Source: Terriglobia bacterium | GTDB lineage: Bacteria; Acidobacteriota; Terriglobia; Bryobacterales; Bryobacteraceae | Assembly: GCA_020073145.1 (NCBI GenBank) | Contig: JAIQFS010000021.1 | Span: forward strand, 1-64,000 | Length of the DNA stretch: 64,000 nt | Direction: 5' to 3' | Part shown: positions 19,370-28,207 of the stretch, piece after piece | How the letters are laid out: every line of letters starts with the position of its first letter | How positions within the stretch are numbered: position 1 is the stretch's first letter | The notes under the pieces: model-generated | Seen by the model: the letters and a program-made list of their open reading frames with translations, nothing else | What the model was told of the DNA's origin: nothing | The model's database searches: none | Position numbers and translations under genes: made by a program

Positions 19370-20419
19370 ATGCGCTTGAATCTTCTCGTGCCGGCTCTCG
19401 GCGCGCTGTGTGTCCTTGTCCAACCGGCGGTCTGCCAGGACCAAGCCGCCAGGACCTTCGCGGCTCATGTCAGCATCGCCGTCGAGCCGCGCGGGAATCT
19501 GGGACTATCGGTCGCCCCGGCGCCCCCCAGCATCCGCGTCGACAGCATGCTTGTGCTCATTCCCGTGATGGTCACCGATCGTTTCAATCGGCTGGTGACC
19601 GGTCTCGGACGGGATAATTTCAAACTGTTCGATGAGAGCATCGAGCAGAACATCGTTTCCTTCAGCAGCGACGATGCACCCATGTCCATCGGGTTGGTGT
19701 TCGACTGCAGCGGCAGCATGGAAAATAAGATGGGAAGGTCCCGGGCCGCCGTGGCCCAGTTCCTCGCGATTGCCAACCCCGAGGATGAGTTCTTCCTGGT
19801 CCAGTTCAATAGCCAGGCCCGACTGGTGCAGCCCTTTACCGCGCATGCCGAAGACATTCAGGACCGCCTGGCGGCCACCCACGCCAAGGGCGCCACCGCG
19901 CTGTTCGATGCGGTTCACCTGGCCATTTCCGAGATGAAAAACGCGAAAAATCCGCGCCGGGCCCTGTTGATCGTCTCCGATGGCGGCGACAACAACAGCC
20001 GCTACACCCAAGCCGAAATTAAGAGCAGCGTCAAGGAGGCGGACCTCCAGATCTTCGCGATCGGGATCCACGAGCCGCGCGACCCGCGCTGGCCCGCAGC
20101 CGAGGAACTCGCGGGCCCCGGAATGCTGGCCGGACTCTCCGAGCAGACCGGCGGCCGCCTGTACCCAGTCAAGAAGATCGAGGAGTTACCGGAAGTTGCC
20201 GCAACGATTGGACAGGCTCTGCGGAGCCAGTACATCCTTGGCTTCGCGCCGCCCAGTCTGCCCCATTCTGGCAAATACCGGCGAGTCGAGGTGAAGGTGA
20301 TCTGGCCGAAAGGGCCGGAACGTCCCCGGGCCTTCTGGAGACACGGATACTACGCTCCGGCCGAACCGGGCGGCGCTGGCGGTGCGCTCCATCTGGACAC
20401 TGCACCGGCGACGGATTAG
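19370..20419 (+). CDS. Secreted VWA-domain protein (acidobacterial VWFA-related family)
   Basis: 349 residues with a signal peptide (LNLLVPALGALCVLVQPAVC) and a single VWA domain of the kind expanded in Acidobacteria. The metal-site motif is complete: DCSGS (LVFDCSGSMENKMG), the mid-domain Thr in HAKGATALFDAV, and VSDGGDNNSR. After the domain, SGKYRRVEVKVIWPKG precedes a short Gly/Ala-rich tail. GGGAGG just before the ATG supports the start. It is probably a periplasmic adhesion or complex-assembly protein. It has its own operator-like region, so it is likely transcribed apart from the DUF4175 gene. Its stop lies one base from the stop of the convergent gene. Confidence 0.85.
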   Translation: MRLNLLVPALGALCVLVQPAVCQDQAARTFAAHVSIAVEPRGNLGLSVAPAPPSIRVDSMLVLIPVMVTDRFNRLVTGLGRDNFKLFDESIEQNIVSFSSDDAPMSIGLVFDCSGSMENKMGRSRAAVAQFLAIANPEDEFFLVQFNSQARLVQPFTAHAEDIQDRLAATHAKGATALFDAVHLAISEMKNAKNPRRALLIVSDGGDNNSRYTQAEIKSSVKEADLQIFAIGIHEPRDPRWPAAEELAGPGMLAGLSEQTGGRLYPVKKIEELPEVAATIGQALRSQYILGFAPPSLPHSGKYRRVEVKVIWPKGPERPRAFWRHGYYAPAEPGGAGGALHLDTAPATD

Positions 20420-20420
20420 C

Positions 20421-21251
20421 TCAGTTCTTGACGGGATCCTTCTGCGCGGCGTCGATCAGAGACTTGACTTCTTCGCCCGAGCAATCCAATGTCAGGAGCT
20501 GATCGAAGGGGGCCAACACCAGAGTCTGTTTGGGAACGATCCAGGGCTTGGTTAGGACCTTGGGATCCTCGAGGGTCGCTTCGATCTCGAGCGTGTTCGC
20601 GTCCACGCGGTGATAGCGTTCCACGATATGCAGCGCGTCGGAATGGAACGAAACCCGGCCCTCCGCCGAGATCCAGCTGGTGTCGGTGAAGTTGGTCTTA
20701 TCGACCACCAGCGTATCGCCCTCCCAATGCCCCACCGCGTCTCCGCGATTGGCCGGAGGCTGGGTGTCCCGATGCGGCCTTCCATCGGTGGGGATGCTTT
20801 GGTAGCCGTGGTAGGTTTCGCTCAGCATAATGACGAACTTCGGCGTCTGCACAATTTGTCCGACCGCCCCCACGTCGAAGAGGCTCACATTCAACGTGCC
20901 GAAAGCCGTTGACGTGCAACTCAGCGCCGGGTCGTCTTTGTCGCGCAGCGTTTTGGCCTTAGCCTGCGCCCAGGGCTGATACAAGCCGGCAAAAGTGGGC
21001 GGAGGCTCCGTCCCCCGTCCCCCGCCGCGCGGGCCCGCGAGGGGGGCGCCCCCGCGTCCTCCGATATCGGCGCCCCGCCACCAGACTCCCGACAGATCGG
21101 GATGGCCATCGGGCATGCGCGGCGCGGGAGAAACCGTCTTTGCTGCGTTCGCCGTTTCGGTGCTTCTCGCCTGCGCCGCAAGACGCGGCGGGGACGCCGC
21201 CAACCAGACCACCGTACTGGCGATTACCGCCGTCACCATGGAGTGCTTCAT
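20421..21251 (-). CDS. Secreted protein of the 'PDGHPDLSGVW' family, function unknown
   Basis: 276 residues with a signal peptide (MVTAVIASTVVWLAASPPRLAAQA). The mature start contains PDGHPDLSGVWW, the hallmark of a secreted family common in Acidobacteria and usually left as hypothetical. Further family-like pieces are the HYE-type segment IVMLSETYHGYQSIPTDGRP, GHWEGDTLVVDKTNF, HIVERYHRVD and LEIEATLEDPKVLTKPW. The last two read as beta strands of a barrel-like domain. It has no catalytic motif that I recognise. It is the last of three minus-strand genes after two DUF6152 genes; such genes often sit together in this phylum, suggesting a shared unknown envelope role. Confidence 0.72.
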   Translation of the reverse strand: MKHSMVTAVIASTVVWLAASPPRLAAQARSTETANAAKTVSPAPRMPDGHPDLSGVWWRGADIGGRGGAPLAGPRGGGRGTEPPPTFAGLYQPWAQAKAKTLRDKDDPALSCTSTAFGTLNVSLFDVGAVGQIVQTPKFVIMLSETYHGYQSIPTDGRPHRDTQPPANRGDAVGHWEGDTLVVDKTNFTDTSWISAEGRVSFHSDALHIVERYHRVDANTLEIEATLEDPKVLTKPWIVPKQTLVLAPFDQLLTLDCSGEEVKSLIDAAQKDPVKN

Positions 21252-21292
21252 ATGAGTTTGAGATCCTCGCTCCGGCGTCCGCTACCCGGCGG

Positions 21293-21691
21293 TTACTTGT
21301 TTTCCTGGGGCCCGAACAGACCGTATACCTGCCCATCCGCGGTGACGAGCTCTCTCAACATTCCCCGTTTCTGCGAGGCGTCCTTGGCGCGGAATCCCTT
21401 GATGGTGACCTCGGTTCCCGCCTTGATGATGTTCGGCTTGTAGCCGTTGCGGATCATTCCGCTGGGCGTGCCGGCCTCGAAGGCCCACTCATCGACTTTG
21501 CCGCTCGCGTCTTTCACGTCGATCAGGAACCACGAATGCGGGTTTCGGAGCAGCACGTTGGCGATCACGCCGTGAACGGTGACCGGCTGCTGCATATCGT
21601 ACGCCGCGGCAAAGGAATGATGGGCCCATGCCGGCAGTGCGCCGAGCGCAACCAAACCACCCACCAAAACAGCGAAAACTCCTGATTTCAT
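21293..21691 (-). CDS. DUF6152 family secreted protein
   Basis: 132 residues: signal peptide MKSGVFAVLVGGLVALGALPAWA, then the HHSFAAAYD opening and the compact beta domain of DUF6152 (VTVHGVIANVLLRNPHSWFLIDV). The ATG at 21691 has GGAGAGGT just upstream, so I prefer it to the ATG seven codons earlier. The domain resembles an OB-like fold (bacterial OB-fold/hydrolase accessory type), but no activity is known. It is 41 bases upstream of the 'PDLSGVW' gene and 131 bases downstream of a second DUF6152 gene. Confidence 0.78.
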   Translation of the reverse strand: MKSGVFAVLVGGLVALGALPAWAHHSFAAAYDMQQPVTVHGVIANVLLRNPHSWFLIDVKDASGKVDEWAFEAGTPSGMIRNGYKPNIIKAGTEVTIKGFRAKDASQKRGMLRELVTADGQVYGLFGPQENK

Positions 21692-21822
21692 GACCTCTCC
21701 GATCTCATCCAAGATTCTATGCCGGAATTCTTATTAGAGATGAGTATACACCCGGGCGGCTCACGCCACACGCGCCGAATCCTGTCCCGGAGGCGGCTCC
21801 ATCGACTGGGCCGGTGGCCGCC

Positions 21823-22197
21823 CTACGGCGTAGTTGGATACCGAGGATCGGCCCAGTGCCATCCGTCCGCGGGCCGGCTCATCGAGCGCACCAAAGTGAG
21901 AATGTGCTTTTCGGGGTCCTTATTCACAGAGCCCGTCACGATCAAGTGGTCTCCTTGCTTGACGGGGGCCGCCTTGATCCCGGCTCTCGAGAGTTGGAAC
22001 ACCGAGCCCCACTCCACCGTGTACTCGCCTTTATTCTCGGTTCGCAGCGTGATCACAACATGGGGATTTCCCCACAAGATCTGCTGGACCGTGCCTTCCA
22101 GCGAAACGAGCGTGTCTCGATCGTAGGCGGCATAGTTATGGTGTCCCGATGCCAAACCGGCGGTCAGCAGCGCCACCAAGAGCAATCCTTTTCTCAT
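21823..22197 (-). CDS. DUF6152 family secreted protein (second copy)
   Basis: 124 residues with signal peptide MRKGLLLVALLTAGLASG, mature HHNYAAYDRDTLVSLEGTV, then QILWGNPHVVITLRTE, which lines up with the corresponding part of its neighbour (ANVLLRNPHSWFLIDV). The C-terminal half (KQGDHLIVTGSVNKDPEKHIL) completes the same fold. Low sequence identity to the neighbour suggests an old duplication. Likely the first gene of the three-gene minus-strand set. Function unknown. Confidence 0.76.
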   Translation of the reverse strand: MRKGLLLVALLTAGLASGHHNYAAYDRDTLVSLEGTVQQILWGNPHVVITLRTENKGEYTVEWGSVFQLSRAGIKAAPVKQGDHLIVTGSVNKDPEKHILTLVRSMSRPADGWHWADPRYPTTP

Positions 22198-22328
22198 AGA
22201 CGTCTCTCCCTGGGGAACGGCCCCACGATCCCGAAGAAATTCCAGACCGCCCGGTCCCTCGATGGTTTATCCTACGGCTTGCCCCACGCGTTGCCAATAA
22301 CCTAAAAGATACGTGCTCGCGGACCACT

Positions 22329-23246
22329 ATGTACTGGCGCCCGATTCGTGAAGCCGATCTGCTGACCTGTCTCGAGCTGCAACCGGCTTGCCTCGGAGAC
22401 CAAATCGTCGGCCGTGGCACGGCTCTCCGCGTTTGGAAAGCCTTTCTGGATGACCCGTCCTTTCAGGCCACGGTCATGGAATCCGAAGTCCCCGTCGCCG
22501 GACACCGGATCGTCGGGTGCGGCATGGGAGTCTTCGTCGCGAGAGCCTTCGCGGACCGGGAAGTCGCGGACCCGAGGCCGGGCCTCAACTCGCGCATCAT
22601 CGCCAGCGTCGCATCCGGAAACCCGTGCGTGCTAAGCCGCGCCGAAATCGGGGATGCCAATGCCGGCGCCGGTCTCGACTTCGTCAATCTGTACGGAACG
22701 TGGCGCGAACGGGGCCTCAATCCCGGCCAACTGGCGGAAATCCACGGGTTATTGGGGACCAGTTTCGTCGAGCATTTCGCGGGCTACCGCTTCCATCGTG
22801 TCCTGAAGGAAGCCATCGGCGCGTCCGGAATCGCCTTGGCGCGCGCCACGGGAACCTACCGGCTGCTCGCGGAATTTCCCGAGACGCAGAGCGCCTTCGC
22901 CGTGTTGACGCGAGAGAGCGCCCTCGCGGCCCCCTATTCCGCCGCGGCCGCGCTCTATCGGTATCAGCCGCCGGTGCTGCGCTTGCGCCCCGCGGAACAG
23001 GAACTCTTGAGCGTGGCGGTCAGCGGCAAGACGGATTCCGAGCTCAGCGCGGACCTCGGACTGAGCGTAGAGGCCACCAAGAAACGCTGGCTCTCGATTT
23101 TCGCCAGAGTCGATCAATTCAAGCCCGAGATCTTGAGCCAGACCAGCGTGGACAGCGAGGGCCGCGGTCCGCAAAAGCGGCACCGTGTCCTGGCGTATAT
23201 CCGGACGCATCCGGAAGAATTGCGGCCGTTCTCCTGGGATGCCTAG
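22329..23246 (+). CDS. LuxR-type helix-turn-helix regulator
   Basis: 305 residues. The N-terminal two thirds have no domain I recognise; they show no receiver-type phosphorylation site and look like an acetyltransferase-like or sensor region. The C-terminus holds a LuxR/NarL-type DNA-binding domain: LRPAEQELLSVAVSGKTDSE, then LSADLGLSVEATKKRWLSIF, with the Glu and helix spacing of the family. Cytosolic. It is followed after 120 bases by a well-formed promoter and the MDR oxidoreductase gene, which is a plausible target, though that is only position-based. Confidence 0.7.
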   Translation: MYWRPIREADLLTCLELQPACLGDQIVGRGTALRVWKAFLDDPSFQATVMESEVPVAGHRIVGCGMGVFVARAFADREVADPRPGLNSRIIASVASGNPCVLSRAEIGDANAGAGLDFVNLYGTWRERGLNPGQLAEIHGLLGTSFVEHFAGYRFHRVLKEAIGASGIALARATGTYRLLAEFPETQSAFAVLTRESALAAPYSAAAALYRYQPPVLRLRPAEQELLSVAVSGKTDSELSADLGLSVEATKKRWLSIFARVDQFKPEILSQTSVDSEGRGPQKRHRVLAYIRTHPEELRPFSWDA

Positions 23247-23252
23247 GGCCTC

Positions 23253-23285
23253 TTGACAATTTTCGGCCGTCTCAGCATAATTGTC
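23253..23285 (+). promoter_or_regulatory. Sigma-70-like promoter with overlapping inverted repeat
   Basis: TTGACA (23253-23258), a 17-base spacer and CATAAT (23276-23281) form a near-consensus housekeeping promoter pointing at the MDR gene at 23368. GACAATT (23255-23261) and AATTGTC (23279-23285) form a seven-base inverted repeat with 17 bases between arms. Its arms cover both promoter boxes, so a bound regulator would block polymerase. The leader would be about 80 bases. Confidence 0.6.
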
Positions 23286-23367
23286 GATATTCTAGGTCTT
23301 GTCGCTACGGAAAAGAGGTTTCCGCTCGATCAAACCTATCTCGGACAAGGCCCCGTGATCTGCGCTT

Positions 23368-24348
23368 ATGAAAGCCGCCGTCATTGACCGAGGCGTAATC
23401 CAAATCCAGGACGTCGAAAAGCCTGCCCCCAAGGACAACGAAGTCCTGGTTCGCATCCGGGCCACCACCATTTGCGCCGCGGACTACAGGCTCAGAAAGT
23501 TCGGATGGATCATCGGCCTGTGGAGACGCGGCAAGCCCCTCATTCTGGGAATGGAGCTGGCCGGAACCGTGGAATCGGTCGGCAAAACGGCGGCCCGGTT
23601 CCGCCCGGGAGACCAGGTATTCGGAGGCACCGGGTTCAAGTTCGGAGCGCATGCCGAGTATGCCTGCGCGCCGGAGAGCCGGGTGGAGTTGAAGCCGGCC
23701 AATATGACGCTGGAGGAAGCCGCCGCGGTCATGTTCGGCGGGCTTACGGCGTTGTGCTTCCTCCGGCAGGCCAACATCCGGGCCGGACAGGACGTGCTCG
23801 TCTACGGTGCGTCCGGAAGTGTCGGGGTCTTCGCGGTGCAACTGGCAAAGCACTTTGGGGCCCGCGTCACGGGCGTCTGTAGCACCGCCAATCTCGATCT
23901 GGTGAAGTCGCTCGGCGCTGACAACGTGATCGACTACACCAAGGAGGATTTCTCGAAGGCCGGCCGCATCTATGACATGATCTTCGACACCGTCGGCAAG
24001 GCCGGCTTCTCGCGCAGTCTGAAGTCCCTGAAGCGAGGCGGTCCCTACGTTGTGATCGCGCCTTCCGGAGGCCTGTTGTCGATCGTGGGAGACACGTTCC
24101 GACAGATGTGGATTTCCCTCCGTGGCGCCGCGAAAATGGTCGGTGGATTGCCGCGCCCTGTCCCTGGAGATCTCTCCTTCCTCAAAGGCTTGATCGAGGC
24201 CGGAGAGCTGCGGACGGTGATCGATCGACGCTATTCACTGGACCAGATCGGCGAAGCCTTCCGGTACGCGGAGGCCGGACACAAGAAGGGACACGTCGTC
24301 ATCCTCGTCGAACCGGCGGTGGCGGCATCCAGCGGGCCGCGCGCCTGA
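23368..24348 (+). CDS. Zinc-independent MDR-family NAD(P)-dependent oxidoreductase
   Basis: 326-residue medium-chain reductase of the quinone-oxidoreductase type. The GroES-like part spans residues about 1-120 (PLILGMELAGTVESVG, FRPGDQVFGG) and the Rossmann part begins at VLVYGASGSVGVFAVQLAKH. The nucleotide loop GASGSVG and the later LGADNVIDYTKEDF are typical. Structural and catalytic zinc Cys clusters are absent, so it is not a zinc alcohol dehydrogenase. Cytosolic. Substrate likely an alpha,beta-unsaturated carbonyl or quinone. It has its own strong promoter, overlapped by an inverted repeat. Confidence 0.85.
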   Translation: MKAAVIDRGVIQIQDVEKPAPKDNEVLVRIRATTICAADYRLRKFGWIIGLWRRGKPLILGMELAGTVESVGKTAARFRPGDQVFGGTGFKFGAHAEYACAPESRVELKPANMTLEEAAAVMFGGLTALCFLRQANIRAGQDVLVYGASGSVGVFAVQLAKHFGARVTGVCSTANLDLVKSLGADNVIDYTKEDFSKAGRIYDMIFDTVGKAGFSRSLKSLKRGGPYVVIAPSGGLLSIVGDTFRQMWISLRGAAKMVGGLPRPVPGDLSFLKGLIEAGELRTVIDRRYSLDQIGEAFRYAEAGHKKGHVVILVEPAVAASSGPRA

Positions 24349-24387
24349 CGGGCTCGCGCCGGTCTGGAGCGACTGCCTCCGGTTGCG

Positions 24388-24867
24388 CTATTTCTTTTCC
24401 TGCTTCGCCGCGTCGAGAATCGCGTTCAGCGCAGGGGCATCTTTCGCCTCGGCGGGCGCGGAGCTCTTGAAGGTCCGGATGTAGGCGTAGATATCCTTGG
24501 CCTGCTTATCGGTTACCGAGGCCTCGCTGAAATTCGGCATGGACGTGGATGGGGTCACCGGCGCGACATTCGCCCGGCCGCGGAGAAAGGTGAGGAAACT
24601 TTTTTCGGTGGCCAGGTTTCCCCAGCGGCCGACGAAAGGACGGGCTCCGGTCTCGCCGTTGTATCCATGGCACGCATAGCAGCCGAACGAATAGTACAAC
24701 CCCTTCCCCGCCGCCGCGTCCCCGGTTACCGGGCTGGTGGGCGGAGGAACATTGGCGGCCGGCGCTCCACCGCGCCTGCCCCCCTGCGCATTCAGCATCA
24801 CAACCGGCAGCGCCAGCCCCATAAATGCGGCGGCCACCGGCCAACCTCGTTTCAAATGGTTCTTCAT
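24388..24867 (-). CDS. Secreted monohaem c-type cytochrome
   Basis: 159 residues with a signal peptide or membrane anchor (GWPVAAAFMGLALPVVMLNA). One haem site, CYACHG (C63-H67 from this start), and a likely Met ligand in SMPNFS, with the usual class-I ending KQAKDIYAYIRTFK. ATG-GCC-ATG occurs at the start; AAGGA lies two bases before the first ATG and eight before the second, so I use the second (24867). It begins 12 bases after the stop of the exported ThDP enzyme, so the two are almost surely co-transcribed. That makes it the natural electron acceptor for that enzyme; inferred. Confidence 0.86.
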   Translation of the reverse strand: MKNHLKRGWPVAAAFMGLALPVVMLNAQGGRRGGAPAANVPPPTSPVTGDAAAGKGLYYSFGCYACHGYNGETGARPFVGRWGNLATEKSFLTFLRGRANVAPVTPSTSMPNFSEASVTDKQAKDIYAYIRTFKSSAPAEAKDAPALNAILDAAKQEKK

Positions 24868-24879
24868 GGCCATGGTCCT

Positions 24880-26796
24880 TTAGCGAGGCTGGGTGATCAC
24901 GTCGATCATGTACGGCTCGCCGCGCTTCGCCGAAGCCACGCCGCGCCGCAACGCGGCCGACAATTTTGTCGGATCGCTGATCGGGCCTTCGCCCGCCATG
25001 CCGTAGCCCGCGGCCATTTTGGCGTAGTCGATGAAGGGATCGCGGAGCACGCTGCCGATGTGCGCCCGGCTGGCGCCGCGCCCGCGAACCCCGGCCATGT
25101 ATTCCACGAACATGTATTCCTGGTGCCAGGCGCGGTTGTTGTGCATCACCGTCAGCATGGGGAGTTTGTGATGCGCCGCCGTCCACAGAACGCCCGGCGC
25201 ATAGTTGAGGTCTCCATCGGTCTGGATGTTGACGACGATCCGGTTGCGCGACTTGGCGGCGAGCGCCGCCCCCACCGACGCCGGCGCCCCGTACCCCATG
25301 CCGCCTGCGCCCTGACCACCGAGATAGCTATAGGGCTTGTTGTGATCCCACAGCTGGTTGTTGTGGCCGCCCGAAAAACCGCTGGGGGACGCGAAGCACC
25401 AGTCTTCATGCATGATCAGCGGCCAGAGTTCCGAGTAGACCCGGGCGGTGCTGATGGGGCTGGCATTCCAACCGGCCATCTTGCTGGCCACCGCCTGAGT
25501 GAGGGCCGTGACGTGGGCGTCGTGGTTGGCTTGCGCGTGCTTCGCCGAGCGGCCTTGAATCCGCGTTTTCTGATCGGAGGTGATCTGCTGCTTGACCTGA
25601 TCGATGATGAGCGGAAGACTGGCCTCGGCATCGGCCTCGATGCGAGTGCCCGCGGGCGCGCCGCCTCTGCCGCCGCGGCCTCCCCTCCCGCCGCCGCCGT
25701 TGATGCCGCCGAAACCGATGTCCACCGTGTCGCGGGCCGCCGCCACCTTCGCCAGATTCGGGCCCTGGATGAAAACCTGGGCGGCCGGAGCTTCCAGGCC
25801 GAATGCGTAGTCATAGCTGGTGTCCGCGCCCGGACCGCACAGCGGATGCCGCTGCGGAAAACTCATCGGCCCGTTGGTGGCCGTGGTGCTGGCGCATGCC
25901 CCCACCAGCTCCGCAAGTTCCACCGCGTGCTTCACGCCCTCGGGAGTTCGCAGCCGCCCCACCTCAATCCTCGGATTCTGCGCATCGAGCAGCGCCTTCG
26001 CGATTTCCCTCGCGTGCGTGGCGTCGATCGTGGTGTACTGCGGCGGCTGATACGCCGGCACCTTGAGGTTGGGCGAGTTCTCCTTCTGAATCTCCGAACT
26101 GATCACCACCAGAGTCGGGCCCATGGGCGGCGTGACCGCTTCGTTATAGGCCCGCTGCAGCGCCACTAACGCTTCCTCCACCGTCTTCGGCTCGTTGTCC
26201 CATTTGGTATAGCTGCGAACGAGTCCGGCCATATCGTGCGCGGTATGCGCGGCAATGAAGTCGGGATCGTTGCCGGCAATCATCACCACCGGGACGCGAT
26301 CGTAGTACGCCTGATAAATGGACATGGCGGCGTGCTGAACTCCGATGGTGCCGTGAAGCAGCGCCAGCATCGGCTTGCCTTCGGCCTTCGCGTAACCGTG
26401 CGCCATGGTCACAGCCGATTCTTCGTGAAGCGCCGTGATCCACTCGGGCATCCGATTCGGCGGATTGCCGTAATTGATGAATGATTCCTGCAGGCCTTCG
26501 AAGCTCGACCCCGGATTGGCGGCCGCGTATTCGATGCCCAGGTCGCGGACCGTTTGGACCATGAGATCGGAGCCGGGCCGTGTGATGCTGCGGGCAGTCG
26601 CCGGCGGCCGGACGTTCCCCGCTTCGCGAGCCAATTGCGCCTCAGTAGGAGCCGGCGCATCGGGCACCGCGCTGGTTCCATTTCGTTGGGCCTGCGCTTC
26701 CGCCAGCGGCGCGGTCGCAGCCAACGCCGCGGCACCCGTCGCCGCACTCTTCAGGAAGCCGCGACGACCAACGGAGGTTTTGGGTGATTTTGCCAT
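24880..26796 (-). CDS. Tat-exported thiamine-diphosphate-dependent enzyme
   Basis: 638 residues resembling acetolactate synthase/benzoylformate decarboxylase-type ThDP enzymes, but with a twin-arginine signal (SVGRRGFLKSAATGAAAL). Cofactor residues are present: the activating Glu in LHEESAVTMAHGYAKAEGKP (E125 or E126) and the ThDP/Mg motif running from D527-G528-D529 to N553-N554. A Gly/Arg-rich insert (about residues 360-385) interrupts the middle domain. It has no membrane anchor beyond the signal. Cytosolic relatives make or split 2-oxo acids; here the folded, cofactor-loaded enzyme would work in the periplasm and could pass electrons to the cytochrome encoded 12 bases downstream. Substrate unknown. 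Confidence 0.85.
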   Translation of the reverse strand: MAKSPKTSVGRRGFLKSAATGAAALAATAPLAEAQAQRNGTSAVPDAPAPTEAQLAREAGNVRPPATARSITRPGSDLMVQTVRDLGIEYAAANPGSSFEGLQESFINYGNPPNRMPEWITALHEESAVTMAHGYAKAEGKPMLALLHGTIGVQHAAMSIYQAYYDRVPVVMIAGNDPDFIAAHTAHDMAGLVRSYTKWDNEPKTVEEALVALQRAYNEAVTPPMGPTLVVISSEIQKENSPNLKVPAYQPPQYTTIDATHAREIAKALLDAQNPRIEVGRLRTPEGVKHAVELAELVGACASTTATNGPMSFPQRHPLCGPGADTSYDYAFGLEAPAAQVFIQGPNLAKVAAARDTVDIGFGGINGGGGRGGRGGRGGAPAGTRIEADAEASLPLIIDQVKQQITSDQKTRIQGRSAKHAQANHDAHVTALTQAVASKMAGWNASPISTARVYSELWPLIMHEDWCFASPSGFSGGHNNQLWDHNKPYSYLGGQGAGGMGYGAPASVGAALAAKSRNRIVVNIQTDGDLNYAPGVLWTAAHHKLPMLTVMHNNRAWHQEYMFVEYMAGVRGRGASRAHIGSVLRDPFIDYAKMAAGYGMAGEGPISDPTKLSAALRRGVASAKRGEPYMIDVITQPR

Positions 26797-27188
26797 GATG
26801 ATTTTCCTCGCTGCCCTTCTCTACGGTTGACTGGAGAATTTCGCAAATTGCAACTTCGGTCCATCATGATATCACTCCCGGGCGTGGGTCCGGTCGTGGG
26901 GTCTTGGGGCGGGGGTCTCGGCGCGGACCCGCAAGCGCCCCGCCCTGTCCGGCACGCGGATCGTCGCGCTCCACACGGCGCGTGGGCCCAAGCCTCCTTC
27001 CGCGGCCGTTTTTGTAGCAAATTTTACCGAGTACTATGGGGGCCGGACCCCTTATTTTGCGTAATCGCGATACGGCTCGTGCGATCCGTCGGTCGATTCG
27101 GCCCCGGGACTGACGAAAAGCAATTCGGTTGCCAGATTTGTGCAGTGTGGGGTACTGGGCCCTGGCGCCGGCGCCACAGCCCGCGCCC
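26797..27188. other. Intergenic region, no gene recognised
   Basis: About 390 bases between two minus-strand genes. Short open frames here have no family-like sequence. A perfect palindrome TGGCGCCGGCGCCA occupies 27163-27176, just beyond the metallohydrolase stop, and may be a transcription-ending hairpin without a T run. GGGG...CCCC (27038-27051) followed by TTATTTT looks like a terminator on the plus strand, but no plus-strand gene precedes it. Confidence 0.4.
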
Positions 27189-28109
27189 TCAAGCGCCCTT
27201 CTTCGTGAGTTCCCGATAGACCACCTCGGTGAAGCTGGCGAACGCCGGACCGCGGCCTCCGCCGGCTCCCCTGCCCGGCGCCGGTGGCGGGTCGACTGCT
27301 GCCTTGATCTCGTCGAGAGACTTGCCTTGCGCCACCAGGTCCTTGATCTTCGCCCGTTTGGCTTCCGTATCGGTGACTCGTTTCTGAATCGCGGCCTTGG
27401 CGAGCGTGTCTCCGTGCCCGGTTACGTAGGTTTCAGCATGGAGAGCCGCGATGCCCTTGGTGGTCGTGATCCATCCTTCCGAGGAGCCGTTCTTTTCCAG
27501 ATGAATCAGCGGGTCCCCCGGGTTTCCGCCGAGAATGTCGCCGGTGAACACGATCTGCTGATCGGGCAGGTACACCACCAGATCGCCGCTGGTGTGCGCC
27601 GGCGCCCAGTGGAGCGCTTGCAGCTTCACGCCGTCGATCTTCAGATTCTGCTTGTTCTTCGAGACCACCTGAGTCGGAAGACGATCGGCGGGAGGCGCGC
27701 CGCGGCCGCCGGCCGAGAGCGCCGCTTGCTGCTCCTTCTTGTTGTTCTCGTGGGCGATGATGGTGAGGCCCGCCGGGAATGACGCCAACCCGTTGACGTG
27801 GTCTCCGTCGCTGTGCGTGAGGATCACCGTGGTGACCGGCTTGGGCGTGATCTTGGCAATGTCCTCGAGCAGTTCCTTCCCGCCTGCCGGGGTGGTCTTG
27901 GCGTCGATGACGATCACGCCCTTGTCGCCAACAATCACGCCGCTGTTTCCGCCGCCTCCCTCCACCCAGTAAACGTTGGGCTTCAACTGGTGGACCATGA
28001 ACGGCGCCGGCGCGCCTCGTTGCGCGAGCGCCGCCGGACCAAGAACGCTCAGGCTCGCAACCACGGCCAACCCGAAGGATACGCGCTTTGGATCGTGCAT
28101 GTGCAGCAT
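27189..28109 (-). CDS. Secreted metallo-beta-lactamase-fold hydrolase
   Basis: 306 residues: signal peptide (VSFGLAVVASLSVLGPAALA) and an MBL domain. The metal motif reads H99-S-D101-G-D103-H104, so the second His of the usual HxHxDH is Asp; this variant is known in some MBL subfamilies and may favour a different metal. Other metal residues are likely the His in APAHTSGDLVVYLP and the Asp in FTGDILGG; VTGHGDTLAK gives the last His. Start at the ATG at 28109; a second ATG at 28100 is possible. It is divergent from another MBL gene with a roughly 100-base shared promoter region. Confidence 0.82.
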   Translation of the reverse strand: MLHMHDPKRVSFGLAVVASLSVLGPAALAQRGAPAPFMVHQLKPNVYWVEGGGGNSGVIVGDKGVIVIDAKTTPAGGKELLEDIAKITPKPVTTVILTHSDGDHVNGLASFPAGLTIIAHENNKKEQQAALSAGGRGAPPADRLPTQVVSKNKQNLKIDGVKLQALHWAPAHTSGDLVVYLPDQQIVFTGDILGGNPGDPLIHLEKNGSSEGWITTTKGIAALHAETYVTGHGDTLAKAAIQKRVTDTEAKRAKIKDLVAQGKSLDEIKAAVDPPPAPGRGAGGGRGPAFASFTEVVYRELTKKGA

Positions 28110-28207
28110 TGTCCTTTCTTTCTCCAGTGGAACTGTATCATGTCCGGCCTGCGGGTGGCAGCCCCGGCGCGCCGAGATCGCCCTGTGCCACGCGCGGCGG
28201 TGGTGAT

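Noticed and set aside
24667-26169. Plus-strand open frame opposite the ThDP enzyme
   Set aside because: Antisense to a gene with clear cofactor motifs; His/Arg-rich shadow.
27038-27056. GGGG...CCCC followed by TTATTTT, terminator-like
   Set aside because: No plus-strand gene ends upstream, and in the minus direction the T run is missing; listed only as part of the intergenic note.
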